Source: an uncultured Aquimarina sp. (GTDB lineage Bacteria; Bacteroidota; Bacteroidia; Flavobacteriales; Flavobacteriaceae). From it: 64,000 nucleotides of DNA. The position numbers were made by a program, and so were the translations under genes. Positions 9,668 to 20,122 of the stretch are shown piece after piece. Every line of letters starts with the position of its first letter. Within the stretch, counting starts at the first letter, position 1. The notes beneath the pieces are model-generated. The model saw only the letters and a program-made list of their open reading frames with translations, was not told the DNA's origin and did not search any database. The stretch lies in the NCBI RefSeq assembly GCF_947492405.1, contig NZ_CANLMP010000007.1, forward strand, positions 124,001 to 188,000, written 5' to 3'.

Positions 9668-10516
9668 ATGAAAAGAATTTTGTTTTGTTTTTGTGTTGGG
9701 TTTCTAATGTTGTTTTCCTCCTGTAGCCAGGAAGGAACGAAAAAAGTTATTAATGATAATCTGGTTTTAATCAAAGGAGGAACTTTTATTAATAAGCAAT
9801 CTAATTTATATGGCAAAAATGCATATGTACATGATTTTTATATGGCCAAAAGCGAGGTTACACAAAAGGAATGGATCGAAGTAATGGGGAGTAACCCATC
9901 CAAGTTTAAAGGAGATAGCCTACCTGTCGAAATGGTGAGTTGGTATGATTCTGTAGAATTTTGTATCAAAAAAAGTATAAAAGATGGATTAATACCATAT
10001 TATAAAATTTATAAAGACTCTATAGACGAGTTTAACAACTCTGAGTTCGATAGTATCAAATGGTTAGTCAAGAAAAATCCAAAAGCAAATGGGTACCGTT
10101 TACCCACAGAAATCGAATGGGAGTATGTTGCGGGAGGCGGTCAGTTAACTAAAAACTATTCATATAGCGGAAGCAACAATGTAGATGAGATATCCTGGTA
10201 CTGGAGAAATAGCGGGGATGCTATTTTAAAAGAAAAATGGAATTATCGTGTTTTAAAAACAAATCAATGTAGAACACATCCTGTATGTACCAAAAACCCT
10301 AATGAACTTGGTTTATATGATTTAACAGGAAATGTTAGAGAATGGTGTGATGATTGGTATGAAGATGAACAAATACCTCGTGGACATTTTCGTTCACAAA
10401 GAGGTGGTGGATGGATTGGTCTAGAAATTTACTCCAAAAATGACAATAGAGATTATTTTGAAGCTAGTGGTTTAGGACCTGATCAAGGTTTCCGGATCTG
10501 TAGAAATAAAAATTGA
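9668..10516 (+). CDS. FGE-sulfatase (SUMF1-like) domain lipoprotein
   Basis: 282 residues. A lipoprotein signal ends in LFSSCSQ (cysteine about residue 18). The rest is an FGE-sulfatase fold: VLIKGGTFI, then YMAKSEVTQKEWIEVMGSNPS, RLPTEIEWEYVAGGG, GLYDLTGNVREWCDDWY, and RGGGW followed by GFRICRNK. This fold is shared by formylglycine-generating enzymes and many non-catalytic or binding proteins. No sulfatase gene lies nearby, so a formylglycine role is unsupported. Its place inside a xylan locus suggests a surface role linked to the GH11 enzyme, but that is inference. Confidence 0.8.
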   Translation: MKRILFCFCVGFLMLFSSCSQEGTKKVINDNLVLIKGGTFINKQSNLYGKNAYVHDFYMAKSEVTQKEWIEVMGSNPSKFKGDSLPVEMVSWYDSVEFCIKKSIKDGLIPYYKIYKDSIDEFNNSEFDSIKWLVKKNPKANGYRLPTEIEWEYVAGGGQLTKNYSYSGSNNVDEISWYWRNSGDAILKEKWNYRVLKTNQCRTHPVCTKNPNELGLYDLTGNVREWCDDWYEDEQIPRGHFRSQRGGGWIGLEIYSKNDNRDYFEASGLGPDQGFRICRNKN

Positions 10517-10894
10517 TTTGTTTAGTGTTAGTTTACTAAGAAATACTTAATAATATAGTCTTTCTTGCTTCTTCATTTTTATTACTATATACTTATGCAT
10601 ACTAAAAAGAAATCTTTTTTTATAAATCGAAAAATACACTTCATGATGCATCATAATTTATAATATTCGCTTCAAATATTCCATCTAATTGAAGCACCAC
10701 ACAATAGTTTTGATTTTAATAAAATTTTAAGTAAAAACTAAATGATTTGTTAAGTTATGTTTTTGGAAATTATCAATCACATAATAATCTATAAGGATTT
10801 TCCAATACAATTTAGTAAATAAGATAGTCATTTAGAATCATATTACGAGGAATTATGAATCAATATAAATTATAGAAATAATCAAAGAATATTT
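10517..10894. other. AT-rich intergenic region before the symporter gene
   Basis: 378 bases with no gene that I can support and no strong hairpin. It probably contains the symporter promoter. I could not place a confident TAnnTTTG element. Confidence 0.35.
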
Positions 10895-12511
10895 ATGGAA
10901 TCAGTTTTGGAACAAATGGATTGGATAGTATTAGGTGTTTACTTTTTAGCACTTATTGGAGTTGCTGTCTGGGTAATATTACAAAGAAATAAGGATACAG
11001 CGGATTATTTTTTAGCAGGGCGTAATGTAGGTTGGTTTGTTATTGGAGCATCAATATTTGCTTCTAATATAGGATCGGAGCATGTAGTTGGTCTGGCCGG
11101 TACAGGAGCTGAATCAGGGATGCCAATGGCTCATTACGAACTACACGCTTGGATTGTTCTATTATTAGGTTGGTTGTTCTTACCATTTTATATGAGAAGT
11201 AAGGTGTTTACCATGCCTGAGTTTTTAGAAAAAAGATTTGACAGCAGATCACGATGGTTTTTATCCATTTTTTCTTTAGTTGGATATGTAATTACCAAGG
11301 TATCGGTAACTATATATGCAGGGGGAATAGTAGTTTCAGAATTACTAGGTATACCATTTTGGTATGGAGCTATTGGGATTGTTGTTTTTACAGGAGCATA
11401 TACAATAGTAGGAGGTATGAAAGCCGTAATTTATACAGAAACCTTACAAACCGTAGTGTTGATTGCCGGGTCATTAATTATTACCTATCTGGGATTACAA
11501 GAAGTAGGCGGTTGGGAAAATCTAAGAACTACTGTAGGTTCTGATCATTTTAATATGTGGCGACCAATGTCTGATCCAGATTTTCCTTGGACAGGTTTGT
11601 TGTTTGGGGGGACTATTGTAGGTATCTGGTATTGGTGTACAGATCAATATATTGTCCAAAGAACTTTAGCTGCAAATAATATAAAAATAGGTAGACGTGG
11701 AGCCATTTTTGGAGCATATCTTAAGATATTACCAATTTTTATCTTTTTGATACCAGGTATTATAGCTTTTGCTTTAGCAAAACAAGGTGTTTTAACATAT
11801 GATAAAGCGGATGAGGTATTTCCTGTTTTGGTAAAAACCCTTTTGCCAACAGGATTAAAAGGTTTAGTTGCAGGAGGATTGATGGCGGCTTTAATGAGTT
11901 CATTAGCGTCTGTATTTAATTCTTGTTCTACGATATTTACAATAGACATTTATAAAAAATTAAAGCCTTTAACTCCAGAGAAAAAGTTATTAAATATCGG
12001 AAGAGTAGCAACATCATTAGTAGTTGTTCTAGGAATTATTTGGATTCCTATTATGAATAAAATAGGTGGAGGCGTTTTGTATCAATATTTACAAAGTGTA
12101 CAGTCCTATATAGCACCACCTATTACAGCCGTATTTATACTAGGGATTATTTGGAAACGAGTAAATTCTAAAGCTGCAATAGTTACATTGTTTTCTGGTC
12201 TTTTGATTGCAGCTTTTAGGATAACTGCAGAAATTGTCAAAGATGATTTGTCAGGTTTGGCATATCAGTTTGCGACTATCAATTTTGCACATATGGCTAT
12301 TTTTATGTTTATCTTCTCGGTAATAGTTTGCATAGTTACTAGTTTAGTTACGACAGCTCCAGATTATACTACTATAAAAGGTCTAGCATTTGGAACATTG
12401 TCACCAGAACAAAAAGAAGAAACTAAAAATAGTTATACACCGATTGATATTGTTTTATCTGTATTATTAGTAGTCGTAGTAGTATCTATATTAACTTATT
12501 TCACCGGTTGA
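10895..12511 (+). CDS. Sodium/solute symporter (SSS family), probable xylose or xylo-oligomer importer
   Basis: 538 residues with many hydrophobic segments consistent with the 13-14 helices of SSS transporters. Family features include DYFLAGRNVGWFVIGASIFASNIGSEHVVGLAG-type helix 1-2 sequence, MPEFLEKRFDSRSRWFL, and SSLASVFNSCSTIFTIDIYKK around the second sodium site. It would bring sugar across the inner membrane with sodium. Substrate is inferred from the neighbouring xylose genes. The regulator gene starts 108 bases downstream on the same strand. Confidence 0.88.
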   Translation: MESVLEQMDWIVLGVYFLALIGVAVWVILQRNKDTADYFLAGRNVGWFVIGASIFASNIGSEHVVGLAGTGAESGMPMAHYELHAWIVLLLGWLFLPFYMRSKVFTMPEFLEKRFDSRSRWFLSIFSLVGYVITKVSVTIYAGGIVVSELLGIPFWYGAIGIVVFTGAYTIVGGMKAVIYTETLQTVVLIAGSLIITYLGLQEVGGWENLRTTVGSDHFNMWRPMSDPDFPWTGLLFGGTIVGIWYWCTDQYIVQRTLAANNIKIGRRGAIFGAYLKILPIFIFLIPGIIAFALAKQGVLTYDKADEVFPVLVKTLLPTGLKGLVAGGLMAALMSSLASVFNSCSTIFTIDIYKKLKPLTPEKKLLNIGRVATSLVVVLGIIWIPIMNKIGGGVLYQYLQSVQSYIAPPITAVFILGIIWKRVNSKAAIVTLFSGLLIAAFRITAEIVKDDLSGLAYQFATINFAHMAIFMFIFSVIVCIVTSLVTTAPDYTTIKGLAFGTLSPEQKEETKNSYTPIDIVLSVLLVVVVVSILTYFTG

Positions 12512-12619
12512 TACCAAATATCTGCGTAAAGCGTGTTTCTTAAACCTGAGAGATATTAAAAATCAACGAAATATGATAAAACATGCTATATTTATTCTTA
12601 AGTATTGCAATATCAATTT

Positions 12620-15600
12620 ATGAATATTAAAAATAGTATAGCATTTTTATTCTTTTTTTGTTGTTGTCTGAATTTCATTTGGGCACAAGAAAAATCTAAT
12701 GATTTTAATTTTGTAAATATAGAAGATGGTACTTCTAAAATAGCTGTACCGGTGATTATCCAGGATTATGATGGTTTTATTTGGATAGGAACAAACGGGG
12801 CAGGTTTGCACAGATATGATGGAATTGAATATAAATCATATAAACATAAATTAAAGGATACTACTTCTTTAAGAAGTAGCTCTATTTACTGCTCATTTAT
12901 TGATAAAAAGAACAGACTTTGGGTTGGTACAGAAAATGGATTAGATCTCTATGATCGAGAATTGGATCAATTTAAGAGAATTGATATTGTTTCTCAACTA
13001 AAAAACTTTTATCAATCAGATATTGCCGTTAATAGTATCATAGACGATGGGACTGGTGATATTTTTATCGGTACATATGAAAGAGGCTTACTTAAGTTAA
13101 ATTCAGAAACCTATATTATAGAGGAGGTAACCAATGTCGATACTGAGGATAAACAAAGTTCTATAGATATTCATGATCTTAAAATAAATTCTGAAGGAAG
13201 AATATACGCAGCAACCAACTATGGATTGAAAGTATATGATCCTAAAACAAATACATTAGGTCTTGCGGTTTTTACAACAGAAAAAGGTATGCAATCGGTA
13301 CGTACACCAATTATATCTTTATTGATCGACAACAATAATAATCTATGGTTAGGTAGTATATCCAATGGAATATATAAAATTGACAAAGAAGCCCATAATA
13401 CCTTCAGTATTCAAAACTTACAATTTACCAATAAGAGAATTTTTTCAATGATTTCTAATGCAGATGGGTCTATACTCTGTGGGACTGAAAACGATGGATT
13501 GTTTCATATTAAAGCTAACGGCGAACTCATAAAAAATTACCTTTTTGATAAAAATAATAAGAATAGTATTCGATCAAATTCCATATGGTCTCTGTTTATG
13601 GACAATAACGAAAGGATATGGGTAGGATATTATAACAAAGGTATTGCAGTTTATGATAAGTTATATGATAAGTTTAAAAATATAGAAAGTCTAGCCAGTA
13701 ACCCTAATTCTCTAGAAGCAGGTTCTGTTACTGGAATTGTCCAGGATAAGTCGGGCTTATTATGGATTAGCACTGATGGAGGAGGAATAGATATTTATGA
13801 TCCAAACAGTCAGAAATTTATTCATATTAATAAAAAAAATGATGAAGATTTTTCGAATCTTACGGCCTATGATATTCAAACAATTTTTATAGATAGTAAA
13901 GAAAATATTTGGGCAGGAAGCTGGAATGGAGGTGTCTTTTTGCTAAAAAAAGGAACAAAAAGATTCATTAATTATACGATGGAAAATACCAATGGTGCAC
14001 TCGCTTCTAATAGTATATTAAGTTTTGCAGAAGACGCTGAAGGTATCATTTGGATAGGAAGTTTTTTTAGTGGAATCATGTCATATGATCCGTCAAAAGA
14101 AAAGTTTACTCACCATAAGTCCGAAGAATTTTCTAAATATGGAATTCCCACCAGCGATGTCAGAAAGGTGTTAGTAGATGCGGATAATAACCTGTGGATA
14201 GGTACTGCTAATGGATTGTATATAGTAAGGAAAAAGAATACTGATCAATTTTCTGTTATATTATTAAGAGAGAAGATGAACAGTGAATATCAGAACGAAT
14301 CCGATACAAATCATATACTTACGATCTATGAAGGAGCGGATAAATCTATATGGATTGGCACAAGAGGTGCAGGTTTATGTAGGTATAATCCAGATACATA
14401 TAGCTTTATTTGGTATAATGAATTATATGAATTAGAAGATGAAAATGTCTCTGCGATTATTGAAGATGAATATCATAATATTTGGACAAGTGGTAATGCA
14501 GGGATTCATAAATTAGATCTTGAAAACAAACGAAGTATTAATTATAATATTAACGATGGTCTCTTGTCAAATGATTTTAATTTTAATGCCGCATTTCGAG
14601 ATAAAAAGGGAAATATTTATTTCGGGAACTATAATGGTGTAGATTATTTTAACCCAAAAAACATACAAACAAATAATAGCTCAACAAGTCTATACCTTAC
14701 AGATTTTAAAATATTTAATAAAAAGGTGTATCCAAATCAAGAAGGCTCTCCTCTAAATAAAGTGATCTCAGAGACCGATAGTATTTCTTTAAGTAATGAA
14801 CAATCAGTTTTTACCATTGAATATACAGGTGTTAATTATACACGTCCAGAGAAAAATCAATATGCGTATTACTTAGAAGGATTAGAAGATTCCTGGAATT
14901 ATGTCGGTAATACAAGAAGTGCAACATATACTAATCTGGATCCAGGAAATTATACTTTCAAATTAAAAGTAGCGAATAATGATGGTAAATGGAATGAAAC
15001 TCCACTGCACTTACAGATAAAGGTTTTACCACCCTGGTGGAAAACAAACTGGGCGTTATCATCATATGTTTTATTGTTTTTGCTTGGTATATATCTTTTA
15101 AATAGAGTAACAAAAAATAGAATTAGAGAGAAGCAACTAATACGATATGAAAGAGAAAAAAGAATTAAAGAAGAAGAACTTCATAATAAAAAACTACAAT
15201 TTTTCACCAACATATCTCACGAATTCCGAACTCCTTTAACGCTTATAATTAATCCTCTCGAAGACATACTCAAAAATGAAGAATTAAACTTACCCAAAGA
15301 GGTGAATGAAAAGCATCTGATAATTCACAAAAATACAGATCGCCTATATAGATTGATTAATGAGTTGATGGATTATAGAAAGCTAGAACTTAATAAATTG
15401 AGTATTAAAGCAAGACAACTTGATATCATCACTTTTGTACAAGATGTAGTAAGTCATTTTGTTGTGGAAGCATCTCATAAAAAAATAGACCTGACTATAA
15501 ACCATGAAATGCCAGAACTAAAAGTATGGGTAGATATTGGTATGTTAGAGAAAATCATCTTCAATTTATTATCCAATGCATTTAAAGTTACTTCAGAAGG

Positions 15601-16786
15601 AGGGCAGATAACTGTTTCGATAAAAAAGGTTAGACAAACCCTTACAGAAAAAACTGGTGATGGTATTTTATCCGACTCATTCGAAATTAGTGTGTCTGAC
15701 ACTGGTCCAGGTCTTAAAAAAGAACAATTAGATAAGATATTTGAGCGATTTTATCAAGTAGATAACCTGAACAAATGGTATTATGGCGGTACCGGAATTG
15801 GTTTGGAAGTGGTTAGAAGTTTTGTAGAGTTGCATAAAGGAAAAGTAGAAGTTGATAGTGTTGTTAATGAAGGAACAACATTTTCGGTAATTTTACCTTT
15901 AGGCAAAAAACATTTCAGCGAAAGCGAAATTGTGCTAAGTGATGAAGACTCGGATGTTCTTCTTAAAACTAAATTTATAGGTAATGTTCATAATCAAAGC
16001 TTAGAAAATCAAATAGAAGAAGAACAAAAAACCAATAGATTATTAATTGTCGAAGATAATACCGAGTTGCGAAACTATCTGAAAACAGAATTAAGTAATA
16101 CCTACAAAGTTTTTGATGCCAAACATGGTAATGAAGGTCTGGAAATAGCTAAAAAAGAAGTGCCGGATATCATTATTACTGATGTAATTATGCCAGAAAT
16201 GGATGGCTTTGAATTCTGTTCAATGATTAAAAAAGATATAAAAACGAGTCATATTCCTATTTTAATGCTTACTGCAAAAACGATGGAAGATGATCGATTA
16301 AAAGGCATTGAATCCGGTGCAGATGTGTATCTCAATAAGCCTTTTGATATGAGAGTGTTAAAATCATATTTAACCCAGATGCTTACAATAAGACAAATAG
16401 TCTTTAATAAGTACTTTAGTGATGTTAGTGATGCCGATATCAATCAGAACAACACATCGCTAGATAAAGAATTTATTCAAAAAGTGTTGAATCATATCTA
16501 TGAAAATTTAAGTGATCCGGATTTAAGCGTAGAATCTTTATCTTCAGAGCTTCATCTGAGTAGAAGTCAATTTTACAGGAAGATAAAAACACTAACAGGA
16601 CAAACAGCCAATCAATTTTTAAGAAACATTAGATTACAAAAGGCGAAACAAATTCTAGAAAGCGGTTCTACCAACATTAGTGAAGTCTGCTATAAGGTAG
16701 GGTTTTCTTCTCCCTCCTATTTTACAAAGTGTTTCAAAACTCAGTTTGGAATATTACCTACAGAAGTGACTATCAATGAATCTTAA
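12620..16786 (+). CDS. Hybrid two-component system regulator (HTCS) of the xylan locus
   Basis: 1388 residues from the ATG at 12620, chosen because it begins directly with the signal peptide (MNIKNSIAFLFFFCC... ending IWAQ); an upstream TTG at 12605 is less likely. Order of domains: about 14 beta-propeller (reg_prop) repeats in the periplasm (residues 25-690, many 'IWIGT' strands), a Y_Y_Y domain (720-800), one membrane helix (about 810-830), a histidine kinase with phospho-acceptor in ISHEFRTPL (about residue 867), an ATPase domain with NLLSNAFK and GTGIGL, a receiver domain with ITDVIMPEMDGFEF (Asp about 1188), and a C-terminal AraC DNA-binding domain. HTCS proteins sense oligosaccharides in the periplasm and switch on their own locus. 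A xylo-oligomer ligand is inferred from context. Confidence 0.95.
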   Translation: MNIKNSIAFLFFFCCCLNFIWAQEKSNDFNFVNIEDGTSKIAVPVIIQDYDGFIWIGTNGAGLHRYDGIEYKSYKHKLKDTTSLRSSSIYCSFIDKKNRLWVGTENGLDLYDRELDQFKRIDIVSQLKNFYQSDIAVNSIIDDGTGDIFIGTYERGLLKLNSETYIIEEVTNVDTEDKQSSIDIHDLKINSEGRIYAATNYGLKVYDPKTNTLGLAVFTTEKGMQSVRTPIISLLIDNNNNLWLGSISNGIYKIDKEAHNTFSIQNLQFTNKRIFSMISNADGSILCGTENDGLFHIKANGELIKNYLFDKNNKNSIRSNSIWSLFMDNNERIWVGYYNKGIAVYDKLYDKFKNIESLASNPNSLEAGSVTGIVQDKSGLLWISTDGGGIDIYDPNSQKFIHINKKNDEDFSNLTAYDIQTIFIDSKENIWAGSWNGGVFLLKKGTKRFINYTMENTNGALASNSILSFAEDAEGIIWIGSFFSGIMSYDPSKEKFTHHKSEEFSKYGIPTSDVRKVLVDADNNLWIGTANGLYIVRKKNTDQFSVILLREKMNSEYQNESDTNHILTIYEGADKSIWIGTRGAGLCRYNPDTYSFIWYNELYELEDENVSAIIEDEYHNIWTSGNAGIHKLDLENKRSINYNINDGLLSNDFNFNAAFRDKKGNIYFGNYNGVDYFNPKNIQTNNSSTSLYLTDFKIFNKKVYPNQEGSPLNKVISETDSISLSNEQSVFTIEYTGVNYTRPEKNQYAYYLEGLEDSWNYVGNTRSATYTNLDPGNYTFKLKVANNDGKWNETPLHLQIKVLPPWWKTNWALSSYVLLFLLGIYLLNRVTKNRIREKQLIRYEREKRIKEEELHNKKLQFFTNISHEFRTPLTLIINPLEDILKNEELNLPKEVNEKHLIIHKNTDRLYRLINELMDYRKLELNKLSIKARQLDIITFVQDVVSHFVVEASHKKIDLTINHEMPELKVWVDIGMLEKIIFNLLSNAFKVTSEGGQITVSIKKVRQTLTEKTGDGILSDSFEISVSDTGPGLKKEQLDKIFERFYQVDNLNKWYYGGTGIGLEVVRSFVELHKGKVEVDSVVNEGTTFSVILPLGKKHFSESEIVLSDEDSDVLLKTKFIGNVHNQSLENQIEEEQKTNRLLIVEDNTELRNYLKTELSNTYKVFDAKHGNEGLEIAKKEVPDIIITDVIMPEMDGFEFCSMIKKDIKTSHIPILMLTAKTMEDDRLKGIESGADVYLNKPFDMRVLKSYLTQMLTIRQIVFNKYFSDVSDADINQNNTSLDKEFIQKVLNHIYENLSDPDLSVESLSSELHLSRSQFYRKIKTLTGQTANQFLRNIRLQKAKQILESGSTNISEVCYKVGFSSPSYFTKCFKTQFGILPTEVTINES

Positions 16787-17329
16787 AATAAGTATTCTTA
16801 GTTAAATTATTAACGTTTTATATCTGAATTTTCAATTATACAATTATGAGCTTATTAATAACTTATACTTCTACCCTATTCTAATGCTATTTTAAGTGGA
16901 ATAGAAAGATTGTTTATAGCCCAATGTATTTTCAACAACACGCTGTAATTTAAGACATGTTCAATTTTCTATAACATTCATTGTATAAGTATTAGCAAAA
17001 AGAACCATAAAATATATTCTTCATAATTAGACCATGTATTGGTCGATTTCAGCTATAACGATTGTTGCTTCAACTGTCTAAAATGTTGTAAAACCGTAGT
17101 AAAGCGGCTGGATGCAACAAATGTTTTATCATATGCTTTATCTGTGGCATTGTTTTTTTAATCCTGTATATAAATTGTTAAAAAATTGTGAATTAGTCAA
17201 AAGACATGAATAAGAAGTACTCTAAAATTAAAATTTTGGGAGAGATATTTTTAATAGCATTAGTGCTCGGATTATTCGTTTTTATACTTGACCTAATATC
17301 ATAAAAAGAACCAGCTTTAACTAACAATA
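16787..17329. other. Intergenic region before the GH3 gene
   Basis: 543 AT-rich bases between the HTCS and GH3 genes. The first 400 show no feature I can support. A 32-codon ORF lies at 17206-17304 (listed separately). A promoter for the GH3-SusC-SusD-GH10 run is expected here, as HTCS targets usually lie just upstream of the operon. Confidence 0.4.
17206..17304 (+). CDS. Possible small single-helix membrane protein
   Basis: A 32-codon ORF from ATG at 17206 to TAA at 17304. The product has a charged start (MNKKYSKIK) and then one strong hydrophobic helix (about residues 10-31). It ends 25 bases before the GH3 start. The composition looks like a genuine one-span protein, but there is no homology evidence. 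Confidence 0.35.
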   Translation: MNKKYSKIKILGEIFLIALVLGLFVFILDLIS

Positions 17330-19990
17330 ATGATAAGGAAAGAATCCAAAAAAAGATTAAAAAAACTTTTCAGAGTTAACAATTTAATTGTCGTTTCAAT
17401 TATTTTTCAATTAAATATTGGATGTGTAACAAAAAAAGAAACAGAATATAAATTTAAGAACCCAGAACTACCTATTAATGAGAGGGTAAGTGATTTAATA
17501 AGTCATATGACTCTTTCTGAGAAGGTTTCTCAGATGCGATATGATGCACCAGCTATCGAACGTTTAGGAGTGCCCGAGTATAACTGGTGGAATGAATGTT
17601 TACATGGTGTTGCGAGAGCTGGTGAAGCTACAGTATTTCCGCAAGCAATTGGAATGGGAGCTACTTGGAACGCACCATTACTGTTTGATGTAGGTACAGT
17701 AATTTCTGATGAAGCAAGAGCGAAACATCATCGTTTTGTCAAGGAAAATAAAAGAGGAATATACCAAGGACTTACTTTTTGGACTCCTAATATCAACATC
17801 TTCAGAGATCCAAGATGGGGAAGAGGTCAGGAGACCTATGGAGAAGACCCATACCTCACCGGAAGAATGGGAGTTAATTTTATAAAAGGATTACAAGGTG
17901 ATGATCCGAAATACCTTAAAGTCGTTGCTACAGCGAAGCATTTTGCAGTACATAGCGGACCAGAAAAATCAAGACACGAAGACAATTATCATACATCAGA
18001 TAGAGATTTAAAAGAAACATATTTACCTGCATTTGAAGCTGCTATAAAAGAAGCGAATGTGCAATCTGTAATGTGTGCATATAATAGATATAGAGATGAA
18101 GCTTGTTGTGGAAGTAATTTATTGTTAAATGATATACTTCGAAAAGAGTGGGGGTTTGATGGTTATGTGGTTTCGGATTGTTGGGCAATTAACGATTTCT
18201 GGGAACCAAATAAGCATGAATTAGTCGAGACCCCTGCTGAGGCTTCAGCATTGGCAGTAAGTAGAGGTACAGATTTAAATTGTGGAGATGTATATGATCC
18301 AAATCTAAGTGATGCCGTTCTGAAAGGGTTAGTAGATGAAGATAAAGTAGACCAAGCACTGTCAAGACTTATGGAAGCTAGATTTAAGCTTGGTATGTTT
18401 GACCCGGAAGAGATAGTTTCCTGGTCTAAAATATCGTATGATGTAGTATGTAGCGATAAACATTATAAGTTGTCTGAAAAAACAGCAAGAGAATCCATGG
18501 TGCTGTTAAAGAATGAAGGAAAATTACTTCCTCTAAAAAAAGAAATAAAATCGATTGCAGTAATAGGCCCTAATGCAAATGCAAAACAAGCTTTGTTGGG
18601 TAATTATCATGGAACTCCTCTAAATAATATTACTCCTCTAAAAGCAATCAAAGAAAAATTACCAAATACAAAAGTGCATTATGCTAAAGGAAGTCATATT
18701 GCAAAAGGATGGCCTTTATTACAACCAATACCCGTTTCTGCATTAAGAAATGGAGATAATATTGGACTAAAAGGAGAATATTTCGATAATAAAGAGTGGA
18801 AAGGTGAACCAAAAGTAATCAGAAATGATAGCATAATAGATTTCATATGGGTTTCTAAAGCACCATTTGAGAATGCAACTTCAGATAGTTTTTCTGCTAG
18901 ATGGACTGGAAAAATTGTTCCAGAAGAAAGCGGTTCATATAGAATAGGGTTAAGAGCTAGTAGTGCAGGTAAACTTTATGTGAACGATTCTTTAAAAGTA
19001 GATTTTAAAGATGATCACGAGCCAAAAATGAAGTATGTGGACATGAAATTAGAAGCTGGTAAATCGTATGATATTAAGATAAAATATTACAATTATCATA
19101 CAGATCCACAAGCTCAATTGCTATGGTCTAAATTGGATGAAGACCTTTTGTCACCTGCAATAGAAGCTGCTAAAAAATCAGAAGTTGTGGTGCTTTGTTT
19201 AGGATTATCTCCTGACATAGAAGGAGAAGAAATGCCAGTCGTTTTGGATGGTTTCGATAAAGGAGATAGATCAGAAATCTCATTACCACAATCTCAGGTT
19301 ACTTTATTAAAAGAAATACAAGCTCTAGGTAAGCCAACAGTGTTAGTATTAATGAACGGAAGTGCGCTTGCTATCAATTGGGCTAATGATAATGTTTCTG
19401 CTATTCTCGAAGCATGGTATCCAGGAGAATTTGGAGGAAGAGCTATTGCTGATGTTCTTTTTGGAGATTATAATCCAGCAGGTAGATTACCTGTTACTTT
19501 CTACAAATCTGTTGAAGACCTTCCAGATTTTAAATCCTATGATATGACCAATCGAACATATAAATATTTTAAGGGAGATCCTCTATATGAATTTGGACAT
19601 GGGTTGTCATATACCACTTTTTCATATTCAGAATTAGAAACACCGGATACTATAAAAGTTGATGAAACCATTCCTGTATCAGTACAAATTACTAACACTG
19701 GAGATCGCAAAGGAGATGAGGTTGTACAGCTCTATCTATCTCAAGATAAAAAACAATATACCGATGGAGCTAAACACTCATTAATAGGGTTTAAAAGAAT
19801 CAACTTAGAAGTCGGAGAAACAAAAAAAGTAAGTTTTACAATTACTCCAGAACAATATGCTGTTATTAATTCGGCTGGAGATAAGGAAAAGATATCAGGA
19901 GCATTTCAAATTTATGTAGGTGGAAAACAACCGGATCAAAATGATACTGCAACTACAAAAAATTTAACTAAAAAAATCACACTTAACTAA
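17330..19990 (+). CDS. Beta-xylosidase-type glycoside hydrolase family 3 with PA14 insert
   Basis: 886 residues. The N-terminus is basic and then hydrophobic with a possible lipobox at FQLNIGC. Two GH3 catalytic domains flank a PA14 domain: the (alpha/beta)8 domain at about 45-360 with the nucleophile aspartate in VVSDCWAIND (about residue 283), the alpha/beta sandwich from about 375, the PA14 insert at about 475-610 (LKGEYFDN, then YHTDPQAQLLW), and a C-terminal fibronectin-like domain at about 770-870. The architecture and NWWNECLHGVARAG near residue 83 match beta-xylosidases of this family. It would release xylose from xylo-oligosaccharides in the periplasm or at a membrane. It heads the enzyme-importer part of the locus. 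Confidence 0.92.
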   Translation: MIRKESKKRLKKLFRVNNLIVVSIIFQLNIGCVTKKETEYKFKNPELPINERVSDLISHMTLSEKVSQMRYDAPAIERLGVPEYNWWNECLHGVARAGEATVFPQAIGMGATWNAPLLFDVGTVISDEARAKHHRFVKENKRGIYQGLTFWTPNINIFRDPRWGRGQETYGEDPYLTGRMGVNFIKGLQGDDPKYLKVVATAKHFAVHSGPEKSRHEDNYHTSDRDLKETYLPAFEAAIKEANVQSVMCAYNRYRDEACCGSNLLLNDILRKEWGFDGYVVSDCWAINDFWEPNKHELVETPAEASALAVSRGTDLNCGDVYDPNLSDAVLKGLVDEDKVDQALSRLMEARFKLGMFDPEEIVSWSKISYDVVCSDKHYKLSEKTARESMVLLKNEGKLLPLKKEIKSIAVIGPNANAKQALLGNYHGTPLNNITPLKAIKEKLPNTKVHYAKGSHIAKGWPLLQPIPVSALRNGDNIGLKGEYFDNKEWKGEPKVIRNDSIIDFIWVSKAPFENATSDSFSARWTGKIVPEESGSYRIGLRASSAGKLYVNDSLKVDFKDDHEPKMKYVDMKLEAGKSYDIKIKYYNYHTDPQAQLLWSKLDEDLLSPAIEAAKKSEVVVLCLGLSPDIEGEEMPVVLDGFDKGDRSEISLPQSQVTLLKEIQALGKPTVLVLMNGSALAINWANDNVSAILEAWYPGEFGGRAIADVLFGDYNPAGRLPVTFYKSVEDLPDFKSYDMTNRTYKYFKGDPLYEFGHGLSYTTFSYSELETPDTIKVDETIPVSVQITNTGDRKGDEVVQLYLSQDKKQYTDGAKHSLIGFKRINLEVGETKKVSFTITPEQYAVINSAGDKEKISGAFQIYVGGKQPDQNDTATTKNLTKKITLN

Positions 19991-19992
19991 AA

Positions 19993-20079
19993 ATGGAACC
20001 AAAAGATGAAGCTTTAATTAATTGGTATTTAAATAGTTGTAAGGGACAAGGAATACTAATTAAAGGAAAACAAAAGTAG
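19993..20079 (+). CDS. Possible 28-codon ORF between GH3 and SusC
   Basis: ATG at 19993, three bases after the GH3 stop, ending TAG at 20079. The peptide (MEPKDEALINWYLNSCKGQG and eight more residues) has no recognisable motif. It may be chance, since the gap is only 132 bases. Listed because the spacing is tight. Confidence 0.2.
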   Translation: MEPKDEALINWYLNSCKGQGILIKGKQK

Positions 20080-20122
20080 CTATTAGGCACTTTTTAACTA
20101 AACTACATAAAAACAATGTCAT

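Noticed and set aside
9668..10516. Active formylglycine-generating enzyme
   Set aside because: The fold matches, but no sulfatase is encoded nearby and I could not see the paired active-site cysteines with confidence.
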